Assembly: GCA_013339765.2 (NCBI GenBank)
Contig: CM023453.1
Location: 91,047,767-91,111,766 of the forward strand
Direction of reading: 5' to 3'
DNA: 64,000 bases
DNA from: Haemaphysalis longicornis
Taxonomy: Eukaryota; Arthropoda; Arachnida; Ixodida; Ixodidae
Shown: positions 43,532 through 54,840 of the stretch, piece by piece
Position numbering within the stretch: the stretch's first letter is position 1
Layout of the letters: every line of letters begins with the position of its first letter
The notes under the pieces: model-generated
What the model saw: the letters and a program-made list of their open reading frames with translations, nothing else
Told to the model about the DNA's origin: nothing
The model's database searches: none
Program-made: the position numbers and the translations under genes

Positions 43532-44174
43532 GCAATCTGTCGTTAGAGAAGCACTTGGACTAAACTTAAAAAGTGACGTGAAAAATAAACCCCAGGAAAG
43601 CCCGCAGGCTTACTTACGTCCAACTATGTGCGCTCGGCGGCTGCGAATCGACGGATTTTTTGACTGAAGTCTAACAAACTGTGGACGGTACGGCCCACAT
43701 TTTAAAGCGAAAAAAAGTAACGTTCAACGCCCTTTCTCCCACGCTACTGAACAAGAAAGCCAAGACGAATATAAAAAAGAAGGCCTCTTAATTATCAAAA
43801 CAGATATGGTTAAATGTTTGATAAGTCGGGCGAAATCACAAATTGTCGCGGTAAAATATGACACGCGCCGAAACGGGGCCGAGAAAGCATCACTAGTGGT
43901 AAACCGGCCTCTCTTTTGCGTTGCAAAAGCCACAGACCCCCTGCGCTAAAACGTTTCCGAACCGGCGTACGCAGGAAAGGTGGTGGGCGAGGGGGCCGTC
44001 CCCCTGTAAAAAAAAAAAAAATCGATTACAGTGCGTGGAGGAGTGAAGAGGGAAAGGGCTATGCCCCAAACTCTGCCTATCATCGCATGATTACCGATGA
44101 TAACCAACGGTGTTGCAAGCTAAAGGCGCCAACCGTGTGCCTTTCCCCCCTACGATCAGCCAATTTCCAATTTT

Positions 44175-44358
44175 GATTGATTGTGGAGTTTAACGCGCCG
44201 ACGCAACGCAGGCGATGAGGCGCGCCGTAGTGGAGGGCTCCGGATTAATTTTTGACCACCTGGGGATCTTTATCGTGCGCCGAAATCTCGTACACACGGG
44301 CGTTTTTGCTTTTCGCCTCCATCAGAAAGCGGGCCCGCCGCGGCCGGGAATCGACCCG
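44175..44358 (-). mobile_element. tRNA-derived SINE (Ruka-type), 5'-truncated
   Basis: The perfect 14-bp repeat CAATTTCCAATTTT flanks it (44161-44174 and 44359-44372). The head is cut inside the B box, as expected for incomplete target-primed reverse transcription. Confidence 0.96.
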
Positions 44359-44372
44359 CAATTTCCAATTTT

Positions 44373-45851
44373 ACTAGAAGAAAAATGAAGTAAGCAGCCG
44401 ATAACTAACGTAGATTTTTACAGCACGGCCGGATACCTATACCCCCCAACGGTTTCATCTCCGTGGGCAAAAACGCCAAGCGCCAAGGCCCAAGACACCG
44501 AACGCATGCGTCAGGCTAATAAGGCATACAGCATATAGCTCAGAGGTCGTGTAAAGGGGTACTGAAGTGATTTATACACATTGAGGGATAACTAACGCGA
44601 ATTGTAGACTGGAGTTTCTAGGCCATCTTTCGCCCCCTCTCGCTACGTTTACGCGAGTTTATTCAGTAGAAAAATCAATTCGAAAATGCTGTTCTCCTCT
44701 CTGCATCCTGCTTGTCGATTTCCTATGACGTTGCACACGACGTCAAAAGAAGATTTTATTTAGCTTGAATGCGCTACTGCACGGCTCGCCGACCTTCCGA
44801 CACAATCAATCGGCCGGCCGCCGGCTCGTCGTCGCAATTCGTTCGCACAGTCGAAACTAAACGACGACACGTTTGTTTTTTGAAGAATGCGCCTTTAGTT
44901 TGTTAGTTTGTAGACTGTAGTCCAAGTTTGTAGTGTAGTTTGTAGTTGTAGCCCAAGTCGCTCCACACAAGAGCACATGCGACGCTTTGCTGACTGGTAC
45001 GCTAGTAGGAAAATATACGGCCATTTGAAAGCGGGAGAAGCGTCAGCGAAGTGAATAGAGCTATGCACTAAGGAATTAAAAACTTTTTTAAAAATGTAAA
45101 CTGCTATACATTATAAACGTTATATTTCCGACACTTGCAGCACTGGCTCATGGCCGAGGGGTTTGGAGCACTATTTAATATTGGTTCGCAAGTTCAAGTT
45201 CCCAATACCACATGTTTTCTTTCCCAAGAGATTTTTTCGTTTTTTGGCAATGGTTTCTCTACCGAATTCACCATTCTGACGCTGTAACGTCCGTTGCCTC
45301 ACGGGCGAGTTCGCAGAAAGCGCGCAGACGGACACTGAGGCGCTGGCGAGTTCTCGTTGGCGTGGTGTTGCCATTATCACTGACTGCTTGCGGGTACAGT
45401 CCTGAATCAGCTGACCATTGTGCTGTTGCGAGCACGCCTCTTACGATACAGGAACTAGGCAGGCAAGCTCAAAAGGCGGGTAACAGCGCATTGCATTTGA
45501 GCGTCTCCGGTAACGCGAATGGCGTTCGTCTACTGCATGCGCCTCGGCTAGTGACTGCTACGATAACGAGCGTTGCTGGCAGGCTTATCTCATGAATTTT
45601 ACAGCCCACAAAATGGCATAAGCGTGTTATGTCGATTCCTGAGATATCGGTAATGCCCATCCAACAATAACCTCGGATGCCACACATGTTGTTTCACCGA
45701 ACCGAAACCGAAACTGATTTGAATTCTAATCTTTGACATCGTCCTATCAGGCAGCACCGTGTATGGACGTGGCTGCTTTAGTTGGCGCGGCCGCCGCAGA
45801 CCGTGTCTTTTTTCGGTAATTTATCAGAGTGCCTCGATGCTAGAGCCGCAG
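44373..45851. other. stretch without recognisable genes
   Basis: A TTAA-type left end may lie near 44551 (GTAAAGGGGTACTGAA), but I find no partner. A 127-codon plus frame at 45212-45595 is unrecognised. Confidence 0.4.
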
Positions 45852-46098
45852 TAAAGGGTGGAGACACCCTTTGAAGGGTGGGTCCCGTGCCGCCGCTATT
45901 GGGTCAAAGTGCTCAACGCGCTGTTCTTTTCGTTTCCCACAAAACCCAGCGACGCGAAACAGATGAAACGAGTCAAACTTCACCAGTAAACCGCGTAGCG
46001 GCGCTAATTACAGCGCGGTTTTGATACAATGACTTGCTGCGGCGGCGATCGAATGACCCAAAATGGCGGCGCCAGCGCATACGAGTCTCCATCCTGTA
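45852..46098. mobile_element. small TIR element, family TACAGGGTGGAGAC, copy 1
   Basis: The ends TAAAGGGTGGAGAC and GTCTCCATCCTGTA are inverted. The interior matches 61061-61303: GTCCCGTGCCGCCGC, TTCTTTTCGTTTCCCAC, GTAAACCGCG, AATGGCGGCGCCAGCG. Confidence 0.85.
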
Positions 46099-46716
46099 CG
46101 GTGGAAACGTGAATCAAGGCACCCTAGGATTTATACAATAAACACCGCTTTATCGACCGGGTGAACGATGATATGTGTGTTTATTTGAACAAGTCTACGC
46201 ACTGCAAGCAGAAAATGGAGCTTGACTAATTTGCTTCCTTGTACCTTAAAGAAGCCGGAAAACAAGCATCGAAACCGCATTATGGATGATACGGCGCCTG
46301 GGAACATTGGGATCCCGTCACACCATGTGTTCCAGGCAAATATTTATGGTTACAGATTATCTCTGAAGGCTAGGCAGGATTATTGTCACTAAATAGAGCA
46401 GTTTTTGCCCAAAACACCGAACGCAGTTTCAGGCTAAGCAGGACCCAGCATTTGGCGCCAGAGAAGCGGGGCGTAGTGTCAGTAGATAAGGTATGGGAAA
46501 ACCGCCACTGAGTCACGCATGTCGCTAGCAACGGCGGCCATTTTGTCATTCATCAGTGTTGGGAGATTTGCGAATATACCTCCGCACCGTTCACTTCGTC
46601 AGGGTGGTTTGCTAACAACACCACCGAATATATAGCAAAACGGCATCTTTAGACGCACTTGCGCTGAAATGCCCTTACACGCGTTATCTTGGATTCGCAT
46701 CCAGAACGACGTCAGT
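46099..46716. other. stretch without recognisable genes
   Basis: Nothing recognised. Confidence 0.4.
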
Positions 46717-46893
46717 CGTCCGCGGCGCGTCCGCTTTTCTGATGGAGGCGAAAAGCAAGAATGGCCATGTACACGAGATTTCGGTGAACGTTAAAGATGG
46801 CCAGGTTGTCAAAATTAGTCCGGAGCCCTCCACTACGGCGCGCCCCATCGCCTGCGTTGCGTCGGGGCGTTAAACCCTACAATCAATCAATCA
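46717..46893 (+). mobile_element. tRNA-derived SINE (Ruka-type), 5'-truncated
   Basis: Starts at the CCGCTTTTCTGATGGAGGCG segment and ends GTTAAACCCTACAATCAATC. Flanks GAACGACGTCAGT and CAACGACGTCGGT look like a diverged target-site duplication of 12 bp. Confidence 0.9.
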
Positions 46894-47039
46894 ACGACGT
46901 CGGTTGCGCGCAGACGCCGCGCAGGGAGGACACGCTAAGCCTCTACTAGAGTTGACCGACTAAAACGCATACGCAACAAAATGGCGGCGGTGATGAACCG
47001 CGAAGTGGAAACAAATGTGACGTAATGTGAACTGCCCAA

Positions 47040-47162
47040 TGATCATAACGGCGGCATAGAGCAATGAGAAAAAAATTAGCGCCAAGCCATCCTGTGAATG
47101 TGGTTGGAAAGCAAAGCTGTGAACGGCACCCACAACGATTACCCATGCGACGTCACATAAAT
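47040..47162 (-). repeat. dispersed repeat paired with 28497-28620
   Basis: Inverted partner of the repeat at 28.5 kb, about 70-75 percent alike by eye, including the GTGACGTCGCATGGG core. Confidence 0.65.
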
Positions 47163-47402
47163 TCACTCACGTCGCTCTACAAATAGTGAAACGAGAGAGA
47201 AGTGAATTCACTTAGCCACACCCTCTATTACTTCAACGAGATATTCTTGGTAAGATTAAATTATTGCATGATGCATGAACGGTGGTTGGTTGAGTTGTAT
47301 TGGTGTAGCACATGAGTGGAAACTCTTTTTTTATGTAAAATTAAAGCTCAAAACCAGTATTAGACGATCTCACTTCTCCGTCTCTGCCGTCGCGGACGGA
47401 GG

Positions 47403-47455
47403 TGACGAGATCGGCGGCAGAGACGAAGGAGGAGCAGGAGGAGGAGGACGAGGAG
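47403..47455 (+). repeat. GAGGAG-rich low-complexity tract
   Basis: GGAGGAGCAGGAGGAGGAGG and similar; gives a spurious Gly/Glu/Asp frame. Confidence 0.85.
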
Positions 47456-47499
47456 GAAATACTTCTATTCAGATTTCTGAACGGCCCACAGTGCGGCCC

Positions 47500-47897
47500 A
47501 GGGCAGTAGTGGACCCAAGGGGGGTGGGGGTGGGGGATGGCGAAGGGGGCGATCGCCCCCCCCACAAAGGGGTCTTCAGCTTTTTACTTTTTTTTAAGCA
47601 TCCCACTTGTGCGAGGTCGCAAACGTGTTGCGACCTTCAGAAATGCGTGCTGGGGCCAGCCGCTGTACCGCAGAAGGGTGGCCAAAAACCACTTTGCCGC
47701 CAAGTGATTGTGCGCAAGCGTGTTATTCGCATACCTGCGCACGCCGTTATGGTTGTAACCTCCTCCGAAAAACTGGTACAAGAAGGTTGGCGGTTGTTCT
47801 TTCGCCCCCGCCCCCTGTCTCCCCCCCCCCCCCTCCAAAAAAAAAAAAATTCGCCCCCTCCAAAACCAATCTCTGGAACCGCTACTGGCCCGGGGTA
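47500..47897. mobile_element. G-tract TIR element, second family
   Basis: CAGGGCAGTAGTGGACC at the left and GGAACCGCTACTGGCCCG at the right are imperfect inverted repeats. Inside are a G-rich arm (GGGGGGTGGGGGTGGGGG) and a C-rich arm (CCCCCCCCCCCCCTCC). No duplication is evident. Confidence 0.55.
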
Positions 47898-47904
47898 GTG
47901 GTTC

Positions 47905-48330
47905 CTTCTTCACTGTAGCCCCGATTCAGTCCGCGCCACCTGTGCTCTGTCCACCAGCTGAAGCTGGGTAGGCAGAGAGGAGTTGGAGAGCAGCATCTCC
48001 CATTGCTCTTGTTCGGTAGTTGACGGAAAGAGAGGAGGTTGCTCAGGGCTAAAGTCGCACACCCCGAGTATGTGGCAGAGTGTTCCTACTTCGGAGCAAA
48101 ATTTAAATTGAGCGTCGTATCGATTCCGGTGCATTAAGTGAAGACGCGTCGGGTGTGGGAAGGAGACGGATTTTATGAGCCGCAGGGTAGTTTTTTTGTT
48201 CTATGGAAAGGTCAGGGTAAGATGAAAATAGGGTCTGTCTCAGAAGGCGATAATGCTGGATTCTGTCCCTGAACGAGACAAGCGGGTGACTGTCCTTGTG
48301 CAGCTCCATAGCGCGGGGGGTAAAAGTTCA
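47905..48330 (-). pseudogene. LINE 3' end with zinc knuckle
   Basis: FKFCSEVGTLCHILGVC is a CCHC-type knuckle with one frame change before it. Next comes EQEQWEMLLSNSSLPTQLQL and VDRAQVARTESGL then a stop, the usual C-terminus of tick LINE ORF2 proteins. 5'-truncated and broken. Confidence 0.8.
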
Positions 48331-48404
48331 GGCTTGGTGGGCGTATTCGTTGCCCTCCATGGAAGTGTGAGGGGGGGTTGAAATTAACGGGGATGGATGA
48401 AGTC

Positions 48405-48852
48405 AGTCGATGTTGAAGATGGACCGTTGATCGAAGGCACATAGCTGACGACGGTCTGCTCCACGATATTTACACTTTATTACAATATTTACAAAAAAGT
48501 TACAACTGACATCGTAGATCCGAGCTAGAGACGAGCTCGGGACGAGCCCGCATCACAAGGGGCTCTCTCCTCTCCTCTACAACAAACACCTCGGTTTTAT
48601 TAAAAAAACCACGCCTCCAAGGAAGGCGGGATTAAAGAAGAGAGGAGGGCACATAATTAACAGTTCTGGCCGTTTATAGGCCGCACAGTCACCCACAGGC
48701 GGAGCTCATAATTAGGCAATTGGCCCACCCCTTGTCCAAAACTCCTTTCCCATTCCCATGCAAACTAGACGTCAATACTCAGAAAGGATTCGCACCGGAA
48801 GCCGCGACACTAAAAACCAATAAACTACCCAAGTCTGACGCGTTGTTACACT
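48405..48852 (-). mobile_element. possible solo LTR
   Basis: On the minus strand it starts TGTAACAACGCGTCAGACTT and ends CATCTTCAACA (TG...CA), with an AATAAAG signal about 80 bp before the end. No convincing 4-6 bp duplication and no internal region. Confidence 0.42.
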
Positions 48853-49511
48853 GATTTAGGAGTAGCCTCACAGGGACCGAAAGCAATAAATCCCGAACCG
48901 TCGTTCCAATGCACATCTGTGTCGTGCTGGCGCAGTTTGTTTACGCGGATCGCCGCCCTCGCTTCATCCCCGCTTCCCAGCGGCCACCTGCAGCTGCTTC
49001 CGGTCATTCCCCGAATTCCCCATTTCAAAACAGACCGGCACAGTGTCGTGATTTGTTTAAAGAAAGTGGCCGCCGCCACTTTGACATTTCGCGTCTTTAC
49101 GTCGAGTCTGCCCAGCGATTTACAACCGGCCGCTTCCGGTCCGCTCCCGAACTTGACACCCGACGCGCCCGGTGCGAGCAATGCACCACACGGCCTCGCC
49201 CCTCTCCTGCTTCTGAGAATTAGCGGCAAACGGTTCCTTTCCGCTGCCGACGCGTTGAGCGGGGTCCGCGGCCCCCGACCACGAGAGAACAACAACAAAA
49301 AAAAAAAAAAACGGCACTCGAAAGGCTGCTCCAACCTCCGGCGCTCATAGTCAAAACAAACAAAGAAAAAAAAACCTCTCCGGCCAGTCTTCGTAACCAC
49401 TCGATGCAACCCCTCGATCTTAACAAGGGGTGTCCAGATGATCTGAGTGAAACATTTGGGGAGCGAGTTTTTAGCACACCTTGTGCAGGTCGGTACACCG
49501 AACCCTACTTG
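48853..49511. other. stretch without recognisable genes
   Basis: GC-rich and frame-rich on both strands, with a poly(A) run near 49298. A 187-codon minus frame (48846-49409) has no recognised domain. Confidence 0.4.
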
Positions 49512-50463
49512 TAATTCCGGTAGTCTTGTTGCGAATCGATGACTACCTTACGAAGCTCTGGTTGAGTGAGAGCCAAGGCGATGGCTGCCTCTTCTGCTGC
49601 CGTCATGTGTTCGGTCTTGAGTGAGGCACGAGCAAGGAGGTTGGTTCTGGAGGTAGCCACGATGATGGCGTACTGCTGCACTCGATGTTGGGAGGCGTCT
49701 GTGTAGATTACTGCATGATCCCCACCGAGGGTGGTGTTGAGCGCTTGAGCCCGAGCTTGTCGGCGACCCTCGTCGTGTGAGGGGTTTATATTTCTAACCA
49801 AAGGGCGCATATGTAGTTCTTGTCGCCAAAAGTCCAGGAGCACATCAAGCGGACTGACATTCTGTGCTGCCCAGCCAATGTGGTGAAGGATGCGGTGACC
49901 CGCCGCAGTTCCGCTCATTCGGAGCTCCTGGATAGAAAGATGGCCCTCTATCTGCTCTTCCACCGTGTTGTAGAGCCCCGTGCTAAGCAGCCTCTCTGTG
50001 GACGCACTCATGGGAAGACCAATGGCTTGCTCAACCGCCTTCTAATCATTACATAAAGCATCTTTATGTCCTCCTTGCCGAGAAGAATACAGGGGGTTGA
50101 CGTATGTGATTCTAGAGAGGACAAAAGCTTGAACTAATCCAGATGTGTCTGATTCCTTGAGGCCTCGCTTCTTGGTGGGAACTCGCCTGATTATGTGTAT
50201 GATTTTATTGATGCTGTGTTTGAGGCGCTGCAAGGGTACGCCATTCTTGGTATACGCCTGAAGATATAGGCCCAGGATCTTGATGCTGGGGCTTGGAGTG
50301 ATTGCCTAGCCATCAAGGAGTATTTGAATGTGTTCCTTGAGGTGTCGTTTGGCGTGAGGGGGGACGAAAAGGAGCTGAGATTTTTTACGTGAACACTGGA
50401 GGCCACAGGCTTTAGCACATCGGCGTACTAGAAGTGAGGTGTCGTGCGTTGGTGTGAGCTTCC
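49512..50463 (-). pseudogene. decayed LINE: RT C-terminus to RNase H
   Basis: Reading right to left: CGLQCSRKKSQLLFVPPH, then an in-frame TAG, SIKILGLYLQ, RRVPTKKRGLKESDTSGL, LVQAFVLSRITYV, a frame change, TSTERLLSTGLYNT-like thumb sequence, and RNase H fragments AVIYTDASQ and MTAAEEAAIALAL. The order is RT thumb then RNase H, matching I/R1-type LINEs. The 3' knuckle region is missing here. Confidence 0.85.
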
Positions 50464-50647
50464 TTTAAATTTTGTAACTCCTAGCACACGCGCAAAATGC
50501 TCACAGGGCCGCTAGACGTGCCGTTGGCATAGCGCACAGCGGCGTGAGATGCCGCGTGACGCTATCACGTAGCATTCAGCAAGAATGCAGGGGGTAAACC
50601 CGTAGATGTGCTTGGTGAGTGCACCACCTGTCGTCCCGGTCTCCGCG

Positions 50648-50715
50648 TGGGCTCGTAGCTAAATCGATAAGACAACGGGCTCTCGCTTTGTTACTCTATC
50701 AGTTCCAGTTTCGAT
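50648..50715 (+). repeat. tRNA-like SINE head
   Basis: TAGCTAAATCGATAAGACA as A box and GTTTCGATTCCTGGCGG as B box, about 34 nt apart. No clear acceptor stem. Confidence 0.45.
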
Positions 50716-51344
50716 TCCTGGCGGTACCAGTAAATTATTTATTTGTTCGCGGGAGTTTTCTGTTGACACCAACGGTCTCGAAAGAATCCTTGAGGGGTAG
50801 AGGTAAAAAGCTCGCGCGAGGCATTGGAAAACGAAAGTCCCGTTGTGTGTGTTATTGGCACGCAATCACCACCAAAGTCGCACGCCATTCAAAATATGAC
50901 TTATACCTGAAGCTTGCACGTCTATTCATCACCTCGACACAGATTTTGGGTAATTTTGAGTATATTAGCCATCAATAGGCACTCTTATCTAGTTGAGTAT
51001 TGTGTCAAAACGAAAGTACGTGCATGTACCTTAGTTTTCTTCTGAGAGACGGACGCCTTCAGCGCTTCAGAGATAAAAATTCCTCGGGCAGCAAAGTCTA
51101 TGGTTTAAAGCGAAAGCTGAGCAATTACCAAACACTCCGTTACTGCCACCAAGTGTCCGCGTCTCTTTCTTACCGTTGGTTTCTTAGTCTTTCAACACGA
51201 ATTACTCCTTCCCTTCCTGCACCAGTTACTCCTGCTGCCCTTCACGTTGCAGCTTTCCCACAGTGAGAGCTCTCCTCCGCGTGCCGCCGTTCTTCTTACG
51301 CGCCGTCACGTGAGTAGCACGGGCAATGAAACAAATAACGATTG
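50716..51344. other. stretch without recognisable genes
   Basis: Contains a copy of the GGAAAACGAAAGTCCCG dispersed repeat near 50815-50865; otherwise nothing recognised. Confidence 0.45.
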
Positions 51345-51745
51345 AAGTAGTTGGTTGGTTGGTTGGTAAAACCTTTATTGAATGCCTTCAGAGCTTTCGT
51401 TGACCGGGCCTAAGTCACCCGCTCGGGGGCCTCACCACTGGACCTCTTCACCCGTTTGGGGGCATCGAAGTCCTGCCGCTTCACCGCCTCACAGGCCTGC
51501 TGGACGGTCCTGAGTTGGCCGTCGATGCTACACAGGGCAGCGGACAGCCGCGGCGGGAGGTTCCGGAGGTAGCACCCCGTACGGACCTTTGGTACAGTCC
51601 CAGAGCATGCGAGTTAGGGTGGTGTTGCGACCGGGCGGGGGCACCCGATCTTTTCTCCGTGGCCTCCAACATACGATGGGTAGCGTGTATGGTGCGAGCG
51701 GCCAGCCGGTGTTGCAGCCGTGAAAAGTCCAGAGCATAGGATAAC
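51345..51745 (-). pseudogene. LINE 3' end with AATAAA and (CCAA)n tail
   Basis: Minus strand: TLTRMLWDC (knuckle remnant), then LSAALCSIDGQLRTVQQACE and VKRSSGEAPERVT before a stop, AATAAAGG, and CCAACCAACCAACCAAC at the very end. The frame is shifted once upstream of the knuckle. Confidence 0.82.
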
Positions 51746-52269
51746 GTACTGTTTACTTCATAGCGAGAGGTGAGCCGAAGCCAAAAAACATACATCCCCC
51801 GACGGCGGGGTTACATACAGGACAGGAGCGAGCGACCGCATGGATTCGCTGCTCAGACAGGAATGAATATCAGCGTTTGTGCTGCTTCTTTTTACCAAAA
51901 AACGCCCCCAAGAGTAACACGCCACGAAATCACCGACACACACGCAAGTCTTTCCAAGATCGCGAGTCATCTTCGCCCCTGTGGGTCGAGAGAGGGGGAG
52001 AGTGTCCTTGAAAGGTGCCGGGTCGGGCTATCAACTTGATCGCGCTGATAGCGAACGTCTAAGCCGGGTAGGTCAGGGCGGGACTCTCCGACGCGCAGGT
52101 GCCTGAAGGTGTGGCGCTGTGCAGCTGCCGAAAGGGCACGTTGCAAAGCGAGGTGATTGACCCGGCATGGCGAGACACGAAGTACGATTCACCGACACGT
52201 GGGCGCACATGGTCGATTCCCACGTGGTCGCTGATGCGGAAAAACACGTGTTGCTGGCCGATTCGTAAC
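51746..52269 (-). mobile_element. LTR-like insert between two LINE pieces
   Basis: Minus strand begins TGTTACGAATCGGCC and ends GAAGTAAACA (TG...CA). LINE coding sequence lies on both sides but does not continue across, since both sides include their own pre-knuckle region. No clear duplication. Confidence 0.38.
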
Positions 52270-52700
52270 AGTGGCTACCTTTTTGCGGCAGACCTTACAC
52301 CTTTTTCGTTGTGTATTTTTCTTGAAAGATTCTGTGATATTGTGCTGGACTAGGGTACGTGCGCGGCTGCAGTTGCCTGAGTGCGACCGTGTGTGACCTG
52401 TCCAGCTTGCGCTGGGCGGAGGGAAGGTTCGTCGGGCCAAGCGGAAGGCCTTGGGGATTTCGTTGTATCTCGTCATTCCGTCCTTGGTGCAGTACCACGG
52501 GCGGTCGTCACCGGCGCAGTTTGGTAGCTCGCGCACCCTAGAATGTGCCGTCTCGTTGCCATTACGATGGTTCTCGGAGACTTCCCCCATATGTGCGGGG
52601 AACCACTGAAGTCGGGTTTGTGGTCCTAGTTCTCTGTGGACTTAGCAGCGCCATAGGATTCGGGCCACGTAATTGTGCGAAATGACAATTGGCGGAGAAC
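52270..52700 (-). pseudogene. LINE RNase H end to pre-knuckle fragment
   Basis: WFPAHMGEVSENHRNGNETA is the final RNase H block. It is followed by RYNEIPKAFRLARRTFPPP, an indel, RTYPSPAQYHRIF in the other frame, and KRCKVCRKKVAT, the first half of a knuckle, where the insert begins. Confidence 0.8.
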
Positions 52701-53984
52701 CTGGGTCACGGAGTGGACACCGATAGACTGGTCTAGAAAAAGAGGTAGGCCAATTACTCGATGAAGGGACGAAATAGGGAAATTCGGAGGCAAGAGTTAA
52801 ACTCTAGTGGAGCGGGACCGAAGCGGTTAGAGGTCGATGGGAAATGCCTTCGTCCTGCATTAAACCAAGTGGACTGCTGTTGTTGTTGATGATGATAATG
52901 ATGCAACATACGGGTCTCCGACGAAGGGAGAGGGGCCGCCAGCTGTGCTGTTTCTTCAGCCTTGAACCCCTGCAAGCTGCGACAATTTTTGTTCGGCTAA
53001 GCCGCTACAGAACTAGCCTTGTATTTAGGATAAAACACTAGTATAAAACAGCGTGGTCGTACCGTCTATTTGTTCCGGAATCCTGAGTTTGCGTCCGTTT
53101 TGAGAAATGCGGTATAACATGACTCGTGCTGGAGTAGAGGCTACACGCCGGTGGTACGGCTTTTCCCATCCATTGCATCCCAGCCGAGCGATATTTGCTT
53201 ACTGTAGTGAAACTTCAAAGCGCAACAAATTTAGACACAAGACGAATGACACAGGGACAAGCGCTACTTCCAACTCGAACCCTCACGTTGTTAAGTTGCT
53301 TACTGTAGCCACGGGACTCGGACGCTAACAGCAATACTGCCCCAGAATGAGCCGTCAACACCTTCGACGCGGCAACCAAAACTGAAGGCGCAAAAAAAAA
53401 GCCGAAGCCAAGGACACATAGCAACAGTCAAACCTCAAGTTAAGCTAGGTTCGGAATTACAAGTCTACGTCACACAAACCGCTGCATGGTGATAGAATGA
53501 TTTGCCGCGCCACCGTCGCCTCTAGTTTCTGGTATTGGTATGTACGAATGTGCTTGTGGGTGGAGCACTGAGGCACGATCAGAGGCCCACAGGCAGTACA
53601 GATCCAGGCACGCAACAAAAAATACGCGTGATTGGCACAAAACTGTCATCGGCTGAAAAATTGGAACGTGTTACATAGCCAGGCGAGCGCTGCAACGCGG
53701 TCGCAGTGATCCCCGCTAGTAGTGCAAGCGTTAATTGAACCGCAATTTTCGGATAGGCTGTAAAATACTAACAGAACCCCTGGTTAAAGGGACCGCACCA
53801 TGAAGCCGACCTAATTGTGGTCTTTCGTGCCTTGGATAATTGCGAAATATACAGCCGCGCTAGATATCTGGCCAACATTTGGTCGGTCTGGAAAGACCGA
53901 CCTACACGATTTACAACACATTAGGCCTTTCACCACAAGTCAGGTGCAGTCAAAAGAATCTCACTTTAAACCAAGAAAGTAGAC
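52701..53984. other. stretch without recognisable genes
   Basis: Nothing recognised. Confidence 0.4.
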
Positions 53985-54279
53985 GTACTACTTGCTTTCA
54001 CTTGTGTACCGTGGAAACACGCGCCCGGGTAATATCTACTGTAACTGGCAGCGCAGCGTGTTTTTGAAGTTTTGCTCGCGTCATCACCTTACAATCGTAG
54101 TTTTGAATCGCACACACGGCGCACTTTTGCGTCGTTTTACGCTCCACCAACATACCAGATTCAGAGTCTACACAGGCCGTGCTTTCACGGTTCGTGGTAA
54201 TCACGACTTTGACGGTTGGCGCACGCGCTGGTCCAAGGGACCTGTCTGCAGGTAAAAGTGGTGGGGAACCGCGGACTGA

Positions 54280-54521
54280 TTGATTGATTGATTGTAGGGT
54301 TTAACGCGCCGACGCAGCGCAGGCGATGAGGCGCGCCGTAGTGGAGGGCTCCGGATTAATTTTGACCACCTGGGGATCTTTAACGTGCGCCGAAATCTCG
54401 TACACACGGGCGTTTTTGCTTTTCGCCTCGATCAGAAAAGCGGCCGCCGCGGCCGGGGATCGAACCCGCGACCTTGTGCTCAGCAGCGCAACGCCTTAGC
54501 CACTGAGCCACCGCGGCGGGT
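54280..54521 (-). mobile_element. tRNA-derived SINE (Ruka-type), full length, with perfect TSD
   Basis: The 13-bp AACCGCGGACTGA flanks it (54267-54279 and 54522-54534). A box and B box are intact, and the tail is (GATT)n. Copy 1 of the duplication lacks it. Confidence 0.97.
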
Positions 54522-54567
54522 AACCGCGGACTGAAACAACAAGACTTGAAACTCAGAGCAACGGGTG

Positions 54568-54573
54568 TTTATT
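54568..54573 (-). terminator. poly(A) signal AATAAA of fucosyltransferase copy 2
   Basis: Conserved with copy 1 (41670-41675) in the context TTTATTAGACGAACAC on the plus strand. It sits 268 bp after the stop codon. Confidence 0.6.
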
Positions 54574-54840
54574 AGACGAACACCTAGTTTATACGACATG
54601 AAAATAACAAGCATACACCTGGCGTGAATGCAGAAATGTTGACGCAAAACACAAAGTTAAAATGAGCAAGTTATCGATGGGGAAAACAAGCTAATAATTA
54701 ACAAGAGGATGCCTTTTGTAGAGCATCACAGAAATAAAATATGCATACGTAAAGCATGCAAGAAGCGCAAGGAACCGCTCATGATATCAGTGCGAGCAAC
54801 AGCCAACTGGGATAACCATGTCGCGAACATGCATTCCCGC

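Larger units (their letters stand above)
40083..44130. repeat. segmental duplication, copy 1 (broken fucosyltransferase)
   Basis: 40083-40275 matches about 53990-54150, and 41560-44130 matches 54215-57020 excluding the SINE. About 1.27 kb (40290-41560) is present here only. Confidence 0.85.

Noticed and set aside
48846..49409. 187-codon minus-strand ORF
   Set aside because: Passes through poly(A)/poly(T) runs, with equally open frames on the other strand and no domain.
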